Part shown: positions 34,609 to 43,582 of the stretch, one piece after another
Numbering within the stretch: position 1 is the stretch's first letter
Layout: each line of letters opens with the position of its first letter
DNA from: Butyrivibrio sp.
GTDB lineage: Bacteria; Bacillota; Clostridia; Lachnospirales; Lachnospiraceae
Direction of reading: 5' to 3'
DNA: 64,000 bases
Assembly (NCBI GenBank): GCA_015056625.1
Contig: SVFY01000001.1
Span: 1 to 64,000, forward strand
Notes under the pieces: model-generated
The model's input: the letters and a program-made list of their open reading frames with translations, nothing else
Databases searched by the model: none
What the model was told of the DNA's origin: nothing
Position numbers and translations under genes: made by a program

Positions 34609-36102
34609 TCAGTTTACTCCACGCTCTTTTAATATGTCTGCGATAAGTTCTCTCTCATCCATGTGGTACTTGACACCCTTGATCTCCTGGTAATCCTCGT
34701 GGCCCTTACCAGCAAGAACTATGATGTCGCCCTGCTCGCCGTGATCTATGGCATAGGCGATGGCTTCTTTTCTGTCTGTTATCTTGATGTACTTGCCATC
34801 AGTCTTTTTGATACCTGTCTCAATGTCGTTTATGATGTCCTCTGGCTCCTCAAATCTTGGGTTGTCAGAAGTAATGATGGTAAAGTCAGCGTACTTTCCA
34901 GATACTTCACCCATCTCAAAACGGCGCAGCTTACTTCTGTTTCCACCGCAGCCAAAGAGGCAGATAAGCCTGTTTGGACGGTAATCGCGAAGAGTTGTAA
35001 GAAGGCTCTTAAGAGCCATTGCGTTGTGGGCGTAGTCGATCATAAGTGTGAAATCATCAGATACCTTCACCATCTCGATCCTTCCCTTAACCTTGGCATC
35101 TTTAAGGGCTGCTGCAATCTCCTCCGGAGTGCAGTCAAAGTGTCTTGCCACAGCTATTGCGCACAGAGCGTTGTAAACACTGAACTTACCAGGAGTTACC
35201 ACTTCTGCATGGACATTTATAAGTCCCTCTGTATCAAAGAAGACACCGAGATTCCCTGGTTTTCTGATGTATGCAAGGTTAATAGCCCTGATGTCCACAT
35301 CCTTGTTAAAGCCGTAGGTCTCGACCTCACAGGTGTGTCCCTCAAGGATATCGTCTGTGTGGATGTCATCGCCGTTGCAGATACCAATCCTGCACTGTTT
35401 AAATAACAGTCCCTTGCAGTGCATATAGTCGTCGAAATCCTTGTGCTCATTAGGTCCGATGTGGTCTGCCTCGATATTGGTGAAGATACCTATATCAAAG
35501 ATAAAGCCCTGGCTTCTATGAAGCATAAGTCCTTGGGATGAAACCTCCATTACTACAGCATCGCATCCGGCTTCTACCATTCTGGCCATGTACTCCTGAA
35601 GATTATAAGACTCCGGAGTTGTGTTTTCTGCATGGATGTGCTCATCACCTATGATAACTTCTATTGTACCAATAAGACCAACCTTGTGGCCTGCATTTTC
35701 AAGCATTGACCTTATGAGATATGTAGTTGTGGTCTTACCCTTGGTTCCTGTGATTCCAATTGTTTTAAGCTTGCTGGCAGGGTGATCAAAATATGCAGCA
35801 GATATAAATGCCATTGCATATCTTGTATCCTTGACTCTGACAACAGGCATATCGCAGTCTTCTGGAAGCTCAACGTCACTTTCTGCCACAATTGCTCCTG
35901 CATTTTTGCTGGCAGCCTCTGCCGCTACGCTGTGTCCGTCGAAGTTAGCGCCCTTGATGCAGATGAAAAGAGATCCTTCCTCGATCTTCCTGTTGTCGTT
36001 CACAACATTTTTTATTTCAACCATCTCCGGGTCGATCATCTGTGATGAATTACCCTTGGTTACAGTATATTCCAGCCCCTCAAGCAATTTTTTCAATTTC
36101 AT
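34609..36102 (-). CDS. murE: UDP-N-acetylmuramyl-tripeptide synthetase, probably meso-DAP type
   Basis: MurE adds the third amino acid to the peptidoglycan stem peptide. The 497-residue protein has the ATP site GITGTKGKTTTTY, the carbamylated-lysine region, and SDNPRFEEPEDI; DNPR is the motif associated with meso-diaminopimelate specificity. I chose the ATG at 36102 because GGAGG lies 8 nt upstream and within the extra five codons a start at 36117 would add. It is first in the 16-kb housekeeping cluster, behind a CRP/FNR-length palindrome. Confidence 0.95.
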   Translation of the reverse strand: MKLKKLLEGLEYTVTKGNSSQMIDPEMVEIKNVVNDNRKIEEGSLFICIKGANFDGHSVAAEAASKNAGAIVAESDVELPEDCDMPVVRVKDTRYAMAFISAAYFDHPASKLKTIGITGTKGKTTTTYLIRSMLENAGHKVGLIGTIEVIIGDEHIHAENTTPESYNLQEYMARMVEAGCDAVVMEVSSQGLMLHRSQGFIFDIGIFTNIEADHIGPNEHKDFDDYMHCKGLLFKQCRIGICNGDDIHTDDILEGHTCEVETYGFNKDVDIRAINLAYIRKPGNLGVFFDTEGLINVHAEVVTPGKFSVYNALCAIAVARHFDCTPEEIAAALKDAKVKGRIEMVKVSDDFTLMIDYAHNAMALKSLLTTLRDYRPNRLICLFGCGGNRSKLRRFEMGEVSGKYADFTIITSDNPRFEEPEDIINDIETGIKKTDGKYIKITDRKEAIAYAIDHGEQGDIIVLAGKGHEDYQEIKGVKYHMDERELIADILKERGVN

Positions 36103-36157
36103 CTCAATGCCCTCCATTTTTTATTTTTTCGACACAATTCTGACACATTTATATATT

Positions 36158-36190
36158 ATTATAATAATCAAGATGTGAGCAATCACATCT
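36158..36190 (-). promoter_or_regulatory. murE promoter region with a perfect CRP/FNR-like palindrome
   Basis: AGATGTGAGCAATCACATCT (36171-36190) is a perfect dyad with 8-bp arms and a 4-nt centre. The core TGTGA-N4-TCACA has the 14-bp geometry of FNR/PrfA-type sites with CRP-type half-sites. A TATAAT lies on the minus strand at 36158-36163, so the dyad would overlap its -35 region. A regulatory role is inferred. Confidence 0.5.
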
Positions 36191-36205
36191 CCCCCTCATA
36201 AGAAA

Positions 36206-36246
36206 CCGCAGGCACACGCGTAACGCGTGTGTTTTTGTGGTTTTAG
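36206..36246. terminator. Strong hairpin between recJ and murE
   Basis: An 8-bp perfect GC-rich stem (36213-36220 with 36224-36231, loop TAA) is flanked by a further outer AACC/GGTT pairing. T5 follows on the plus strand; the minus-strand tail is weaker. It lies between the murE promoter region and the recJ 3' end, so it probably ends recJ transcription and insulates the two units. Confidence 0.6.
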
Positions 36247-36294
36247 GGGTTCTTTTTTTTGCTTTTTTTACGTCTACCCTGATGTTTTACCCAA

Positions 36295-38106
36295 TCACAG
36301 GCAGTAATCACTCATCACCATCTGAATGGTATTTTTCCCCATGTAGCTGTTGATATTTGGATAGTATGCAACCTTGATCATCATACTGCCATCAGTATAT
36401 CCGTTATAAAGGTCATCTGCTGCCCCATCTCCAAAGCTCTCGTTAAGGAATCCATTAAAGCTTTCAAGATCCCCAAAATACATCATTTCAAATATTTTTC
36501 CGCTGTCATCAGACACCCTGTATTTTCCACAGTTCCTGTTTTTTCCAAGTACCCTTCCTGATAAAAGCTTTACATTCCTGTGGGCAAACACAGGCTTGGT
36601 ATTGCCATTTCCAAAGGGCTCAAGAAGTGAAAACTCATAAATAAGGTCTTCATCAACAGCGCTAAAGGGAAGGGCCATATCAAGGTGAAGCACGGGAACA
36701 AAGTCCTCCTCAGATAAGGAGCAGTTCTCATTGAGGCGCTTTCTTAGTTCTTCTATGTTGCTTACAGGAAGTGACAGTCCTGCTGCCATTTTGTGTCCGC
36801 CAAACTTGGTAAAGAGCTCTTTCACCCTGGAAAGCTCTGCGAACATGTCGTAGTTATCAATGGACCTTCCTGATCCCTTGGCCATTTTTTCAGCCTGGCC
36901 TTCACTATCTTCATCCTCTTCCCTTGCTGCCTCTGTAAGGATAATGGTTGGTCTGTTATATTTTTCCCTGATCCTGCCGGCAATGATACCAGCTATGGAT
37001 TCATGTACCTCAGGTAAAAATACCACAAGGACCTTGGGAAGTGCGCCTGCGCTCATCTCAATATCAATAAGGTCGCTGGCTCTGTCTACGCCCTTGACTG
37101 TCATATCCTTCCTGGAGTCGTTGAGTTCTTTAAGGTCAGTGGCTATAGTAACTGCCTTGTTGTAGTCATCTTCCAAAAACAGTGACATGGCCCTTGATGC
37201 CAGATCAAGCCTTCCGGATGCGTTAAGACATGGACCAATAACAAAGCCGTAGTGAAAAGCTGACATTGCATCAGCATTTAGCTTGTTTACGTTTATAAGG
37301 GCCTTAAGTCCAATATTTTCAGTATCTGCGATCCTCTTAAGGGACTCTTTTACGATCACTCTGTTTTCATCCCTAAGCTCCATGACATCACAGACCGTGG
37401 CAAGTCCCGCAAAAACCAGCATCTCATCAAAAAAGTCCTGCACTTTGCTTTCGCCCATGCGCCCAAGCTCTGTAGCTACAACCTGAAGGAACTTGTACGC
37501 CACTACTGCTCCGCAGATCTCCTTAAAAGAGCTGCCATCGTCCCTTCTCTTGGGATCTATAACAGCGTCTGCCTCTGGAAGGATCTCCTTGTCAGAATCT
37601 ATCGGAACCTCGTGGTGATCCGTCACCACAACGGTCATACCCTTATTTTTGGCGTAGGATATCTGCTCAGATGCTGCAATGCCATTGTCACAGGTAAGGA
37701 TCATATTCTTGCCTGCTTCGTATGCATCCTCCACCAGCTTGATGCTAAGTCCGTACCCGTCCTTGACCCTGTCAGGAAGAACATAGTCAACGTCAGCTCC
37801 AAACATCCTAAGGCCGCTTACCAGAATGAAGGTTGAACAGATACCATCCACATCATAGTCACCAATAACCCTGATGGCGCTCTTTTTGTTTATCTCATCT
37901 ATTATGATGGCAGCACCCTTTTTGATATCGAAGAGCTGATAAGGGTCGTGCATTAAAGACTTATCCCCTTTAAGATACATCTCTATAGCTTCATCTGAAG
38001 TAATGCCTCTGTTTGTAAGAAGTCTTGCAGTGATGTCCCTGATACCAAACCTTTTAGCCGTAGCCTGAAAGTCTGACTTCTTCATGCTCACCATCCATTT
38101 TGACAT
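36295..38106 (-). CDS. recJ: Single-stranded-DNA-specific exonuclease RecJ
   Basis: RecJ degrades ssDNA 5'-3' in recombination and mismatch or base-excision repair. The 603-residue protein has the DHH phosphoesterase motifs VIGDYDVDGICST, CDNGIA and VVTDHHEVP, an acidic DP-KRRDD motif, and the DHHA1 domain with GSGRSIDNYDMFAEL and KFGGHKMAAGLS. Length is typical. GAGGTG precedes the ATG. It is 93 nt downstream of the secDF gene and its terminator. Confidence 0.96.
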   Translation of the reverse strand: MSKWMVSMKKSDFQATAKRFGIRDITARLLTNRGITSDEAIEMYLKGDKSLMHDPYQLFDIKKGAAIIIDEINKKSAIRVIGDYDVDGICSTFILVSGLRMFGADVDYVLPDRVKDGYGLSIKLVEDAYEAGKNMILTCDNGIAASEQISYAKNKGMTVVVTDHHEVPIDSDKEILPEADAVIDPKRRDDGSSFKEICGAVVAYKFLQVVATELGRMGESKVQDFFDEMLVFAGLATVCDVMELRDENRVIVKESLKRIADTENIGLKALINVNKLNADAMSAFHYGFVIGPCLNASGRLDLASRAMSLFLEDDYNKAVTIATDLKELNDSRKDMTVKGVDRASDLIDIEMSAGALPKVLVVFLPEVHESIAGIIAGRIREKYNRPTIILTEAAREEDEDSEGQAEKMAKGSGRSIDNYDMFAELSRVKELFTKFGGHKMAAGLSLPVSNIEELRKRLNENCSLSEEDFVPVLHLDMALPFSAVDEDLIYEFSLLEPFGNGNTKPVFAHRNVKLLSGRVLGKNRNCGKYRVSDDSGKIFEMMYFGDLESFNGFLNESFGDGAADDLYNGYTDGSMMIKVAYYPNINSYMGKNTIQMVMSDYCL

Positions 38107-38150
38107 ATCACACCTCTAAATAAAATAATAAAAAAAGCTCATTATATTGC

Positions 38151-38183
38151 AAAAGGTGCAGGCTGTTAAACCTGCACCTTTAA
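38151..38183 (-). terminator. Terminator of the scfA-scfB-secDF unit
   Basis: An 11-bp perfect stem (38152-38162 with 38171-38181, loop of 8) lies 19 nt after the secDF stop. The minus-strand tail is CCTTTTGC, a short T-run. Confidence 0.8.
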
Positions 38184-38199
38184 AAATACTCTGGTTAAA

Positions 38200-40500
38200 T
38201 TATTCAGCAGTCTTCTTGGCAAAGAATGTCTTAAAGCCAGTCTTAAGGTCGTACCACAGAGGTGATGCAACGAAGATTGATGAATATGTTCCGCTTATTA
38301 CACCAACCATGAGAGGAAGTGCAAATGCCTTGATATCAGCTACACCAAATACATAAAGAGCAAGTACTGTGAAGAAGGTTGTAATTGATGTGAAAAGGCT
38401 TCGTGTAACAGTCTGTGAAACTGATGTGTTAACAAGCTGTGCCATTTCCTTCTTGCCGGTTGCAAGATGCTGATTCTCACGGATACGGTCAAAGGTTACG
38501 ATGGTATCGTTGATTGAGTAACCAATGATCGTAAGTACTACTGCGATGAATGTATTACCAACAGCAAGTCTTGTAAATGCGTAAGATACGATCACGATAA
38601 GAGCGTCGTGTGCAAGAGCGATGATAGCTGCAGCACCGAACTTGATGTCCTTGAATCTGATCCAGATGTAGATAAGCATAAGGATAAGAGCAATAACAAG
38701 AGCCTCAATGGCTGTAGCTCTCATCTCGGAGCTGATGACACCGCTGATGGTCTCAGCTGCAATATTGTCGGAAGCAACGCCGTAATTGGTTTCAAGTACC
38801 TGCTCTACAGCCTCTCTCTGATCAATATTAAGGGTTGATGTCTTGAAGATAACCTGGTTGGTTCCTGCAACTGTCTGGATCAGGATCTCCTGAATGCCTG
38901 CTGCATTTTTGATATCCTGTGAAACAGTCTGCTCAAGCTCTGAAAGCTCATACGCCCTGTCAAACGTAACGGTTGTGGATGTACCGCCTACGAAATCCAG
39001 ACTGTAGTTGAAGGCTCCCTTGCCTGAACCGGCATTGACTCCCATAACCACAAGTCCGGCAACGATGATGCCACATGAAATTGCGTAAAAGATCTTTCTC
39101 TTGCCAACAAAATCAATCTTGGGAGCATCCTTGGCCTTGCCGTACAGAGCAGGGCTCTTAAGACCGATGCCATAGAGGATTGAAGTGATGGTCCTTGTCA
39201 CAACCAGGGCTGTGAACATTGAAAGGATGATACCAAGGATAAGGGTCTCAGCAAAACCTCTGATACTTCCGGTTCCCAAAAACCACAGAACCGCCGCAAC
39301 AATAAGAGTTGTTATATTACCGTCAAGGATTGATGAAAGGGCCTTGTTATATCCGTTCTTTCTCGCTTCATTAACGTCCTTGCCTGATCTTATCTCCTCC
39401 TTGATCCTGGAGAAAACAAGAACGTTGGCATCTACCGCCATACCGATTGAAAGTATGATACCGGCAATACCGGGAAGTGTAAGTGTCATCTCAAATGCGG
39501 AGAGAAGGAACACCATAAGTCCTGTATAGAATGCAAGGGCAAGTGTTGCTGAAAGACCAAGTATTCTGAAGAATACGATCATGAATACTGCAATAAGGGC
39601 AAATCCCACAGCAGCTGCAATAAGGCTGGTCCTGATTGCGTCTGAACCAAGCTGGGCTCCTACAACGTTTGAACGAAGTTCGTTGAGCTGAAGCTTAAGT
39701 CCACCGATACGGATCATGGAAGCAAGATTATCTGCTGCCTCGTATGACTCCATACCTGTAATAACTGCCTTACCATCTGTGATAGCAGCCTGAACATTAG
39801 GAACGCTGATGAACTGTCCATCATAGTAGATACCGATGCTCTCACCTGCTGCATAAGCCTTGGTTGTCGCATCAGCAAAAGCCTTTGCTCCGTTTTCTGT
39901 AAACTCAAGAGAAACAACAGGCTCCTGTGCGCCGTATGAATCCTGCTGATATACAGCCTGAGCTACTTCTACGTCGTTACCGCCAAGGACGATAGAACCT
40001 TCTGCCTGAAGCTCTTCAATAGTCTTGTTGAGCTGCCAGCCATAAATGAAGTTGCCGTCCTCATCTGTCTCAAGTGAACCATCCTCTTTAATTCCAGAGT
40101 GGTATGTGTAATTGTCTGCGCCAGAAGCATCTGTCTGAGCGATGAAATACAGATTACCAGGCTGACCAAGATCCTCTAATATCTTGTTTGCATCAGATAC
40201 GCCAGGGATCTCAATGTTGATCCTGTTTGAACCTTCCTGATAAACCAGCGCCTCTGTACTGTACTGCTGTACACGCTGCTGGAGCTTGAAGATAGTATCA
40301 GACATATCCTCTTTGCTTGGATTCTCATCACCTACTACCTCGTATGTGATGCTGACACCACCTGCAAGATCAAGACCAAGATCGATGCTTGAAAGTGATC
40401 CTGACTTGTCTGCGCCAAGACCGTTTACAGCCGCGTATCCAAGTCCCCCAAGAAGTCCCAGACACAGAATCAGCGCCAAAACATACTTTAACCGTTTCAT
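38200..40500 (-). CDS. secDF: Fused protein translocase subunit SecDF
   Basis: SecDF uses the proton gradient to pull secreted proteins through SecYEG. The 766-residue protein is a single-chain fusion: a SecD half with first TM helix, the SLDLGLDLAGGVS motif, periplasmic domain with the LQQRVQ region, and GIAGIILSIGMAVDANVLVFSRIKEE; then a SecF half (from about residue 470) with SLDFVGGTS, a second domain and YSINDTIVTFDRIRE. Both halves keep the motif-D aspartates. It lies 18 nt downstream of the SCIFF maturase gene, an association known for SCIFF loci. Confidence 0.96.
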   Translation of the reverse strand: MKRLKYVLALILCLGLLGGLGYAAVNGLGADKSGSLSSIDLGLDLAGGVSITYEVVGDENPSKEDMSDTIFKLQQRVQQYSTEALVYQEGSNRINIEIPGVSDANKILEDLGQPGNLYFIAQTDASGADNYTYHSGIKEDGSLETDEDGNFIYGWQLNKTIEELQAEGSIVLGGNDVEVAQAVYQQDSYGAQEPVVSLEFTENGAKAFADATTKAYAAGESIGIYYDGQFISVPNVQAAITDGKAVITGMESYEAADNLASMIRIGGLKLQLNELRSNVVGAQLGSDAIRTSLIAAAVGFALIAVFMIVFFRILGLSATLALAFYTGLMVFLLSAFEMTLTLPGIAGIILSIGMAVDANVLVFSRIKEEIRSGKDVNEARKNGYNKALSSILDGNITTLIVAAVLWFLGTGSIRGFAETLILGIILSMFTALVVTRTITSILYGIGLKSPALYGKAKDAPKIDFVGKRKIFYAISCGIIVAGLVVMGVNAGSGKGAFNYSLDFVGGTSTTVTFDRAYELSELEQTVSQDIKNAAGIQEILIQTVAGTNQVIFKTSTLNIDQREAVEQVLETNYGVASDNIAAETISGVISSEMRATAIEALVIALILMLIYIWIRFKDIKFGAAAIIALAHDALIVIVSYAFTRLAVGNTFIAVVLTIIGYSINDTIVTFDRIRENQHLATGKKEMAQLVNTSVSQTVTRSLFTSITTFFTVLALYVFGVADIKAFALPLMVGVISGTYSSIFVASPLWYDLKTGFKTFFAKKTAE

Positions 40501-40518
40501 AATCCTATAATCCTCCGT

Positions 40519-41952
40519 TTAACCTTCTTCGGCTAATGCCGCTTTTATCATAATCGCACACTCGATGCGCTTCTTCTGAAGCTCACATCCGTGCTTATAT
40601 GTCGTATTGATGTCGCCATTGAAGTTATATGCATTGGCAGCACATCCGCCGCTGCAATAGTATCTGGCAAAACATTTCTCGCATTCAGGCCTTGAGTAGA
40701 CGTTGCTCTTTTTGAACATCTCTCTGATGTCAGGTCTTGTGATGCCATCAAAGACATTGCCCATGATGAAATCTTCATTACCTACAAACTGATGACATGG
40801 ATAGAGGTCTCCCCATGGAGTAACTCCAAGGTACTCACATCCTGAACCACAGCCAGAGAGTCTCTTGGCTACACATGGTCCGCCTTCAAGGTCTATGTTA
40901 AAGTGGAAGAAGTTGAAGCCTTTTCCCTCTTTATGCTTCTTTATATAATACTGGGCAAGCTTGTCATACTCCTCGCAGAGCTTGGGGATATCCTCATCCT
41001 TAAGGGAGTACCAGTCCTCGGGCTTGGCTACAACAGGCTCAACTGAGATCTGTTTAAAGCCCAGCTCCACAAGATGCTTGACATCCTCTGAAAAGTCCAG
41101 ATTGTTGTGAGTAAAGGTTCCTCTTACGAAGTACCTTAGCTGGTGACGGGATTCTGCCACCTTCTGGAACTTGGGAACGATGTCGTCGTAGCTTCCCTGT
41201 CCACCCTTTCTTGGTCTCATGAAGTCGTGAACCTCTTTACGGCCGTCTATTGAAAGGACTATGTTGCCCATTTCCTTATTTACATATTCAAGGATCTCAT
41301 CATTAAGAAGAGTTCCATTGGTTGTGATGGTAAATCTGAAGTTCTTGTTCTTTTCTTTTTCAATGCTGCGACCGTACTCTACGATCTGCTTGACTACTTC
41401 CCAGTTCATAAGGGGTTCGCCGCCAAAGAAATCAACTTCAAGATTTCTTCTGTTTCCTGAGTTGGCCACAAGGAAATCCAGTGCCTTCTTACCAACTTCA
41501 AAGCTCATGAGAGCTCTTCTTCCGTGGTACTCACCCTCATCAGCAAAACAGTACTTGCATCTGAGGTTGCAGTCATGGGCGATGTTGAGACAAAGCGCCT
41601 TGACTACTGTTTCCCTGTTCTGGAAATCATCTACATAATTCTCATATACATCATCTGTATAAAGAACCTCTGAAGCACGAAGCTCCAATATCTCTGAAAT
41701 AGCCTCTCCTAAATCCTCAGAAGAGTATCTGGATGAAAGATCCTTGTCTTTGCTCACTTCATTAAAGAGCTTCTGGAAATCCTCATCCCCTTCCTTGTCA
41801 GTCTCATTAGCTGCTGCAGTTCCGTGATAGGAAACCAGCATCTTTTCCACAACTGGAACAAGGTCGTAAACAACGTCATCAACAACGTGTACTGAGCCTG
41901 AATTGACGTCAAGTACGATGTTGTAGCCGCCGTTCCTGTATGCATGAACCAT
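40519..41952 (-). CDS. scfB: Radical-SAM SPASM maturase of the SCIFF peptide
   Basis: ScfB installs thioether (sactionine/ranthionine-type) crosslinks in the six-cysteine peptide ScfA. The 477-residue protein has a RiPP-recognition-like N-terminus (MVHAYRNGGYNIVLDVNSG), the radical-SAM motif CNLRCKYCFADEGEYHG (about residue 130) and a C-terminal SPASM region with repeated cysteines, including CEKCFARYYCSGGCAANA. Length and motifs match the SCIFF maturase family. AGGAG precedes the ATG. It is downstream of scfA, separated by two hairpins, and upstream of secDF. Confidence 0.95.
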   Translation of the reverse strand: MVHAYRNGGYNIVLDVNSGSVHVVDDVVYDLVPVVEKMLVSYHGTAAANETDKEGDEDFQKLFNEVSKDKDLSSRYSSEDLGEAISEILELRASEVLYTDDVYENYVDDFQNRETVVKALCLNIAHDCNLRCKYCFADEGEYHGRRALMSFEVGKKALDFLVANSGNRRNLEVDFFGGEPLMNWEVVKQIVEYGRSIEKEKNKNFRFTITTNGTLLNDEILEYVNKEMGNIVLSIDGRKEVHDFMRPRKGGQGSYDDIVPKFQKVAESRHQLRYFVRGTFTHNNLDFSEDVKHLVELGFKQISVEPVVAKPEDWYSLKDEDIPKLCEEYDKLAQYYIKKHKEGKGFNFFHFNIDLEGGPCVAKRLSGCGSGCEYLGVTPWGDLYPCHQFVGNEDFIMGNVFDGITRPDIREMFKKSNVYSRPECEKCFARYYCSGGCAANAYNFNGDINTTYKHGCELQKKRIECAIMIKAALAEEG

Positions 41953-41978
41953 ATAAAAATACTCCTAACTAACTAGCG

Positions 41979-42030
41979 TTTCTTGTCATGTTGACAAGAA
42001 ATAGGCAGCGACCATACCTGGGTCGCTGCC
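41979..42030 (-). promoter_or_regulatory. Two tandem hairpins between scfA and scfB
   Basis: In transcript order, a 10-bp GC-rich perfect stem (42021-42030 with 42004-42013) is followed by a 10-bp AT-richer perfect stem (41992-42001 with 41979-41988). No long U-run follows either, so they look like processing or partial-termination structures that would give more scfA than scfB mRNA. Confidence 0.65.
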
Positions 42031-42059
42031 CCAAATAATTGCCAAATTATCGAAAAATC

Positions 42060-42206
42060 TTACTTGCTAAGCTGCTCACAGCTCTGGTTTCCTACTGTGC
42101 AGGAAGTCTTGCAAGCTGACTGGCATGATGTCTGGCACTCGCCGCATCCACCCTTCTTCATGGACTCCTTAAGGTTTCTTGTTACTAATGACTTAACATG
42201 CTTCAT
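42060..42206 (-). CDS. scfA: SCIFF ranthipeptide precursor (six cysteines in forty-five residues)
   Basis: This 48-residue peptide has the family hallmarks: MKHVKSLVTRNLKES leader and a core with cysteines in CGECQTSCQSACKTSCT followed by a last cysteine near the C-terminus (NQSCEQLSK). SCIFF peptides are nearly universal in Clostridia and receive several thioether bonds from the adjacent radical-SAM enzyme; published work links ranthipeptides to quorum-sensing-like control, while export and role remain debated. The ATG has GGAGG 8 nt upstream. The gene is preceded by a clear promoter and followed by the hairpin pair. Confidence 0.95.
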   Translation of the reverse strand: MKHVKSLVTRNLKESMKKGGCGECQTSCQSACKTSCTVGNQSCEQLSK

Positions 42207-42268
42207 AATATTGCCTCCTACTTGAATATGCTAAAAACGTGCATTTCGAGTTTAATTTACGTCGATTC

Positions 42269-42297
42269 AGTATATCATAAAATATTAATAAGTTAAA
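42269..42297 (-). promoter_or_regulatory. scfA promoter
   Basis: An extended -10 TGATATACT (TATACT at 42269-42274) and a weak TTTAAC -35 (42292-42297) are spaced 17 bp. The -35 overlaps the last codons of the upstream CNNM/CBS gene. The leader before the scfA ATG is about 55 nt. Confidence 0.6.
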
Positions 42298-43564
42298 GGT
42301 TTTTTTCTTCCGGAGCAGAATTAACAGTGATAAGGACTTTGGTGATCCTGTTGCCCTTAACACCGCGGGCTGTAAGGGTTGTTCCATCATCCAGTGTAAC
42401 AGTCTCCCCATATCCCGGAAGTCTGTCCAAAGCCTCTATCATAAGACCGCCGATGGAGTCATAGTCCTCAGAATTAAGACTGGTACCAAGCTCATCATTG
42501 ATATCACTAAGTTTCATATTACCTTCCACAAGGTATCTTCTGCCACCGATATTTTTGATAAGGTTGATCTCGTCAAGGTCGTACTCATCCCTGATCTCAC
42601 CCACGATCTCCTCAAGAAGGTCCTCCAAAGTGATCATACCAACTGTTGCGCCGTACTCAGAGAGCACAAAAGCAACGTTCTGGGATTTTTCCCTCATCTC
42701 CACCAGAAGATCCGCTGTCTTTTTGAATTCGTAGGTGTAGTAAGCCTTTCTTAGGTGATCGCTGATCTTGAAGTTTTCTTTATCCTCAAGAAGGATCAGA
42801 TCCTTGACGTTGATAAGGCCAATGATGTTATCCTGGTCGCCGCCGTCATACACAGGGATCCTGGTGTACATGTTCTCCTTAAAGATCTTCATGACCTCGC
42901 TGTAGTCAGCATCTGTGCTGACACAGGACATATCGATCCTGGGGATCATTATATCTTTTGCCACCGCATCTGAAAAATCGAACACATTGTAGATGATCTC
43001 TTTTTCGCCGCTTTCTATTACTCCGTCCTCGTGGCTTACGTCCACGTAGGTCTTAAGCTCATTCTCAGTCATGGCCTTGCGGTTTTCCGTATCCACATTG
43101 AGGATCTTAAGGACCACTGTGGCAAAGCCATTGATGATGAAGCTAAATGGTGTCATCACAAAAAGCAGTACGGAAATAACTCCCGAATACCAGAGGGACA
43201 TATTCTCAGCGTAGGCTGTTGCAATGGTCTTGGGTACGATCTCGCCAAAAATAAGGACCACAAGGGTAAGGATTCCGGTTCCGATACCTATTGCAAAGCT
43301 GCCAAACATGTCGGTCACAAGCACCGTCATAAGAGCAGATGCGCTTAAGTTTACTATATTATTGCCAATAAGAACTGCAGACAGGACTTTTTGTATATCC
43401 CCTGTAAGGTCCAACACCCTTCCAGCCCTTTTGTTGCCCTCATCAAAAAGAGCCTTCATCCTGACCTTGTTGCAGGTCATAAGAGCTGTTTCTGCAGATG
43501 AAAAGAATGCAGACAAAAGCACAAGCACCACTAGGATCAATATCCTGATCACATGAATATCCAA
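42293..43564 (-). CDS. CNNM/CBS-domain membrane protein (hemolysin C/CorC family)
   Basis: The 423-residue protein has an N-terminal CNNM domain with about four TM helices (LSAFFSSAETALMTCNKVR), two CBS domains (about 205-335, including MIPRIDMSCVSTDADYSE and SQNVAFVLSEYGATVGMITLEDLLEEIVGE) and a C-terminal CorC/HlyC transporter-associated domain. Family members export or sense Mg2+/Co2+; true hemolysis is doubtful. The start is TTG at 43564 with AGGAG 9 nt upstream. It follows hisS by 18 nt and is likely co-transcribed. Confidence 0.93.
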   Translation of the reverse strand: MDIHVIRILILVVLVLLSAFFSSAETALMTCNKVRMKALFDEGNKRAGRVLDLTGDIQKVLSAVLIGNNIVNLSASALMTVLVTDMFGSFAIGIGTGILTLVVLIFGEIVPKTIATAYAENMSLWYSGVISVLLFVMTPFSFIINGFATVVLKILNVDTENRKAMTENELKTYVDVSHEDGVIESGEKEIIYNVFDFSDAVAKDIMIPRIDMSCVSTDADYSEVMKIFKENMYTRIPVYDGGDQDNIIGLINVKDLILLEDKENFKISDHLRKAYYTYEFKKTADLLVEMREKSQNVAFVLSEYGATVGMITLEDLLEEIVGEIRDEYDLDEINLIKNIGGRRYLVEGNMKLSDINDELGTSLNSEDYDSIGGLMIEALDRLPGYGETVTLDDGTTLTARGVKGNRITKVLITVNSAPEEKNL

Positions 43565-43582
43565 CTGACAGATCTCCTTCCA

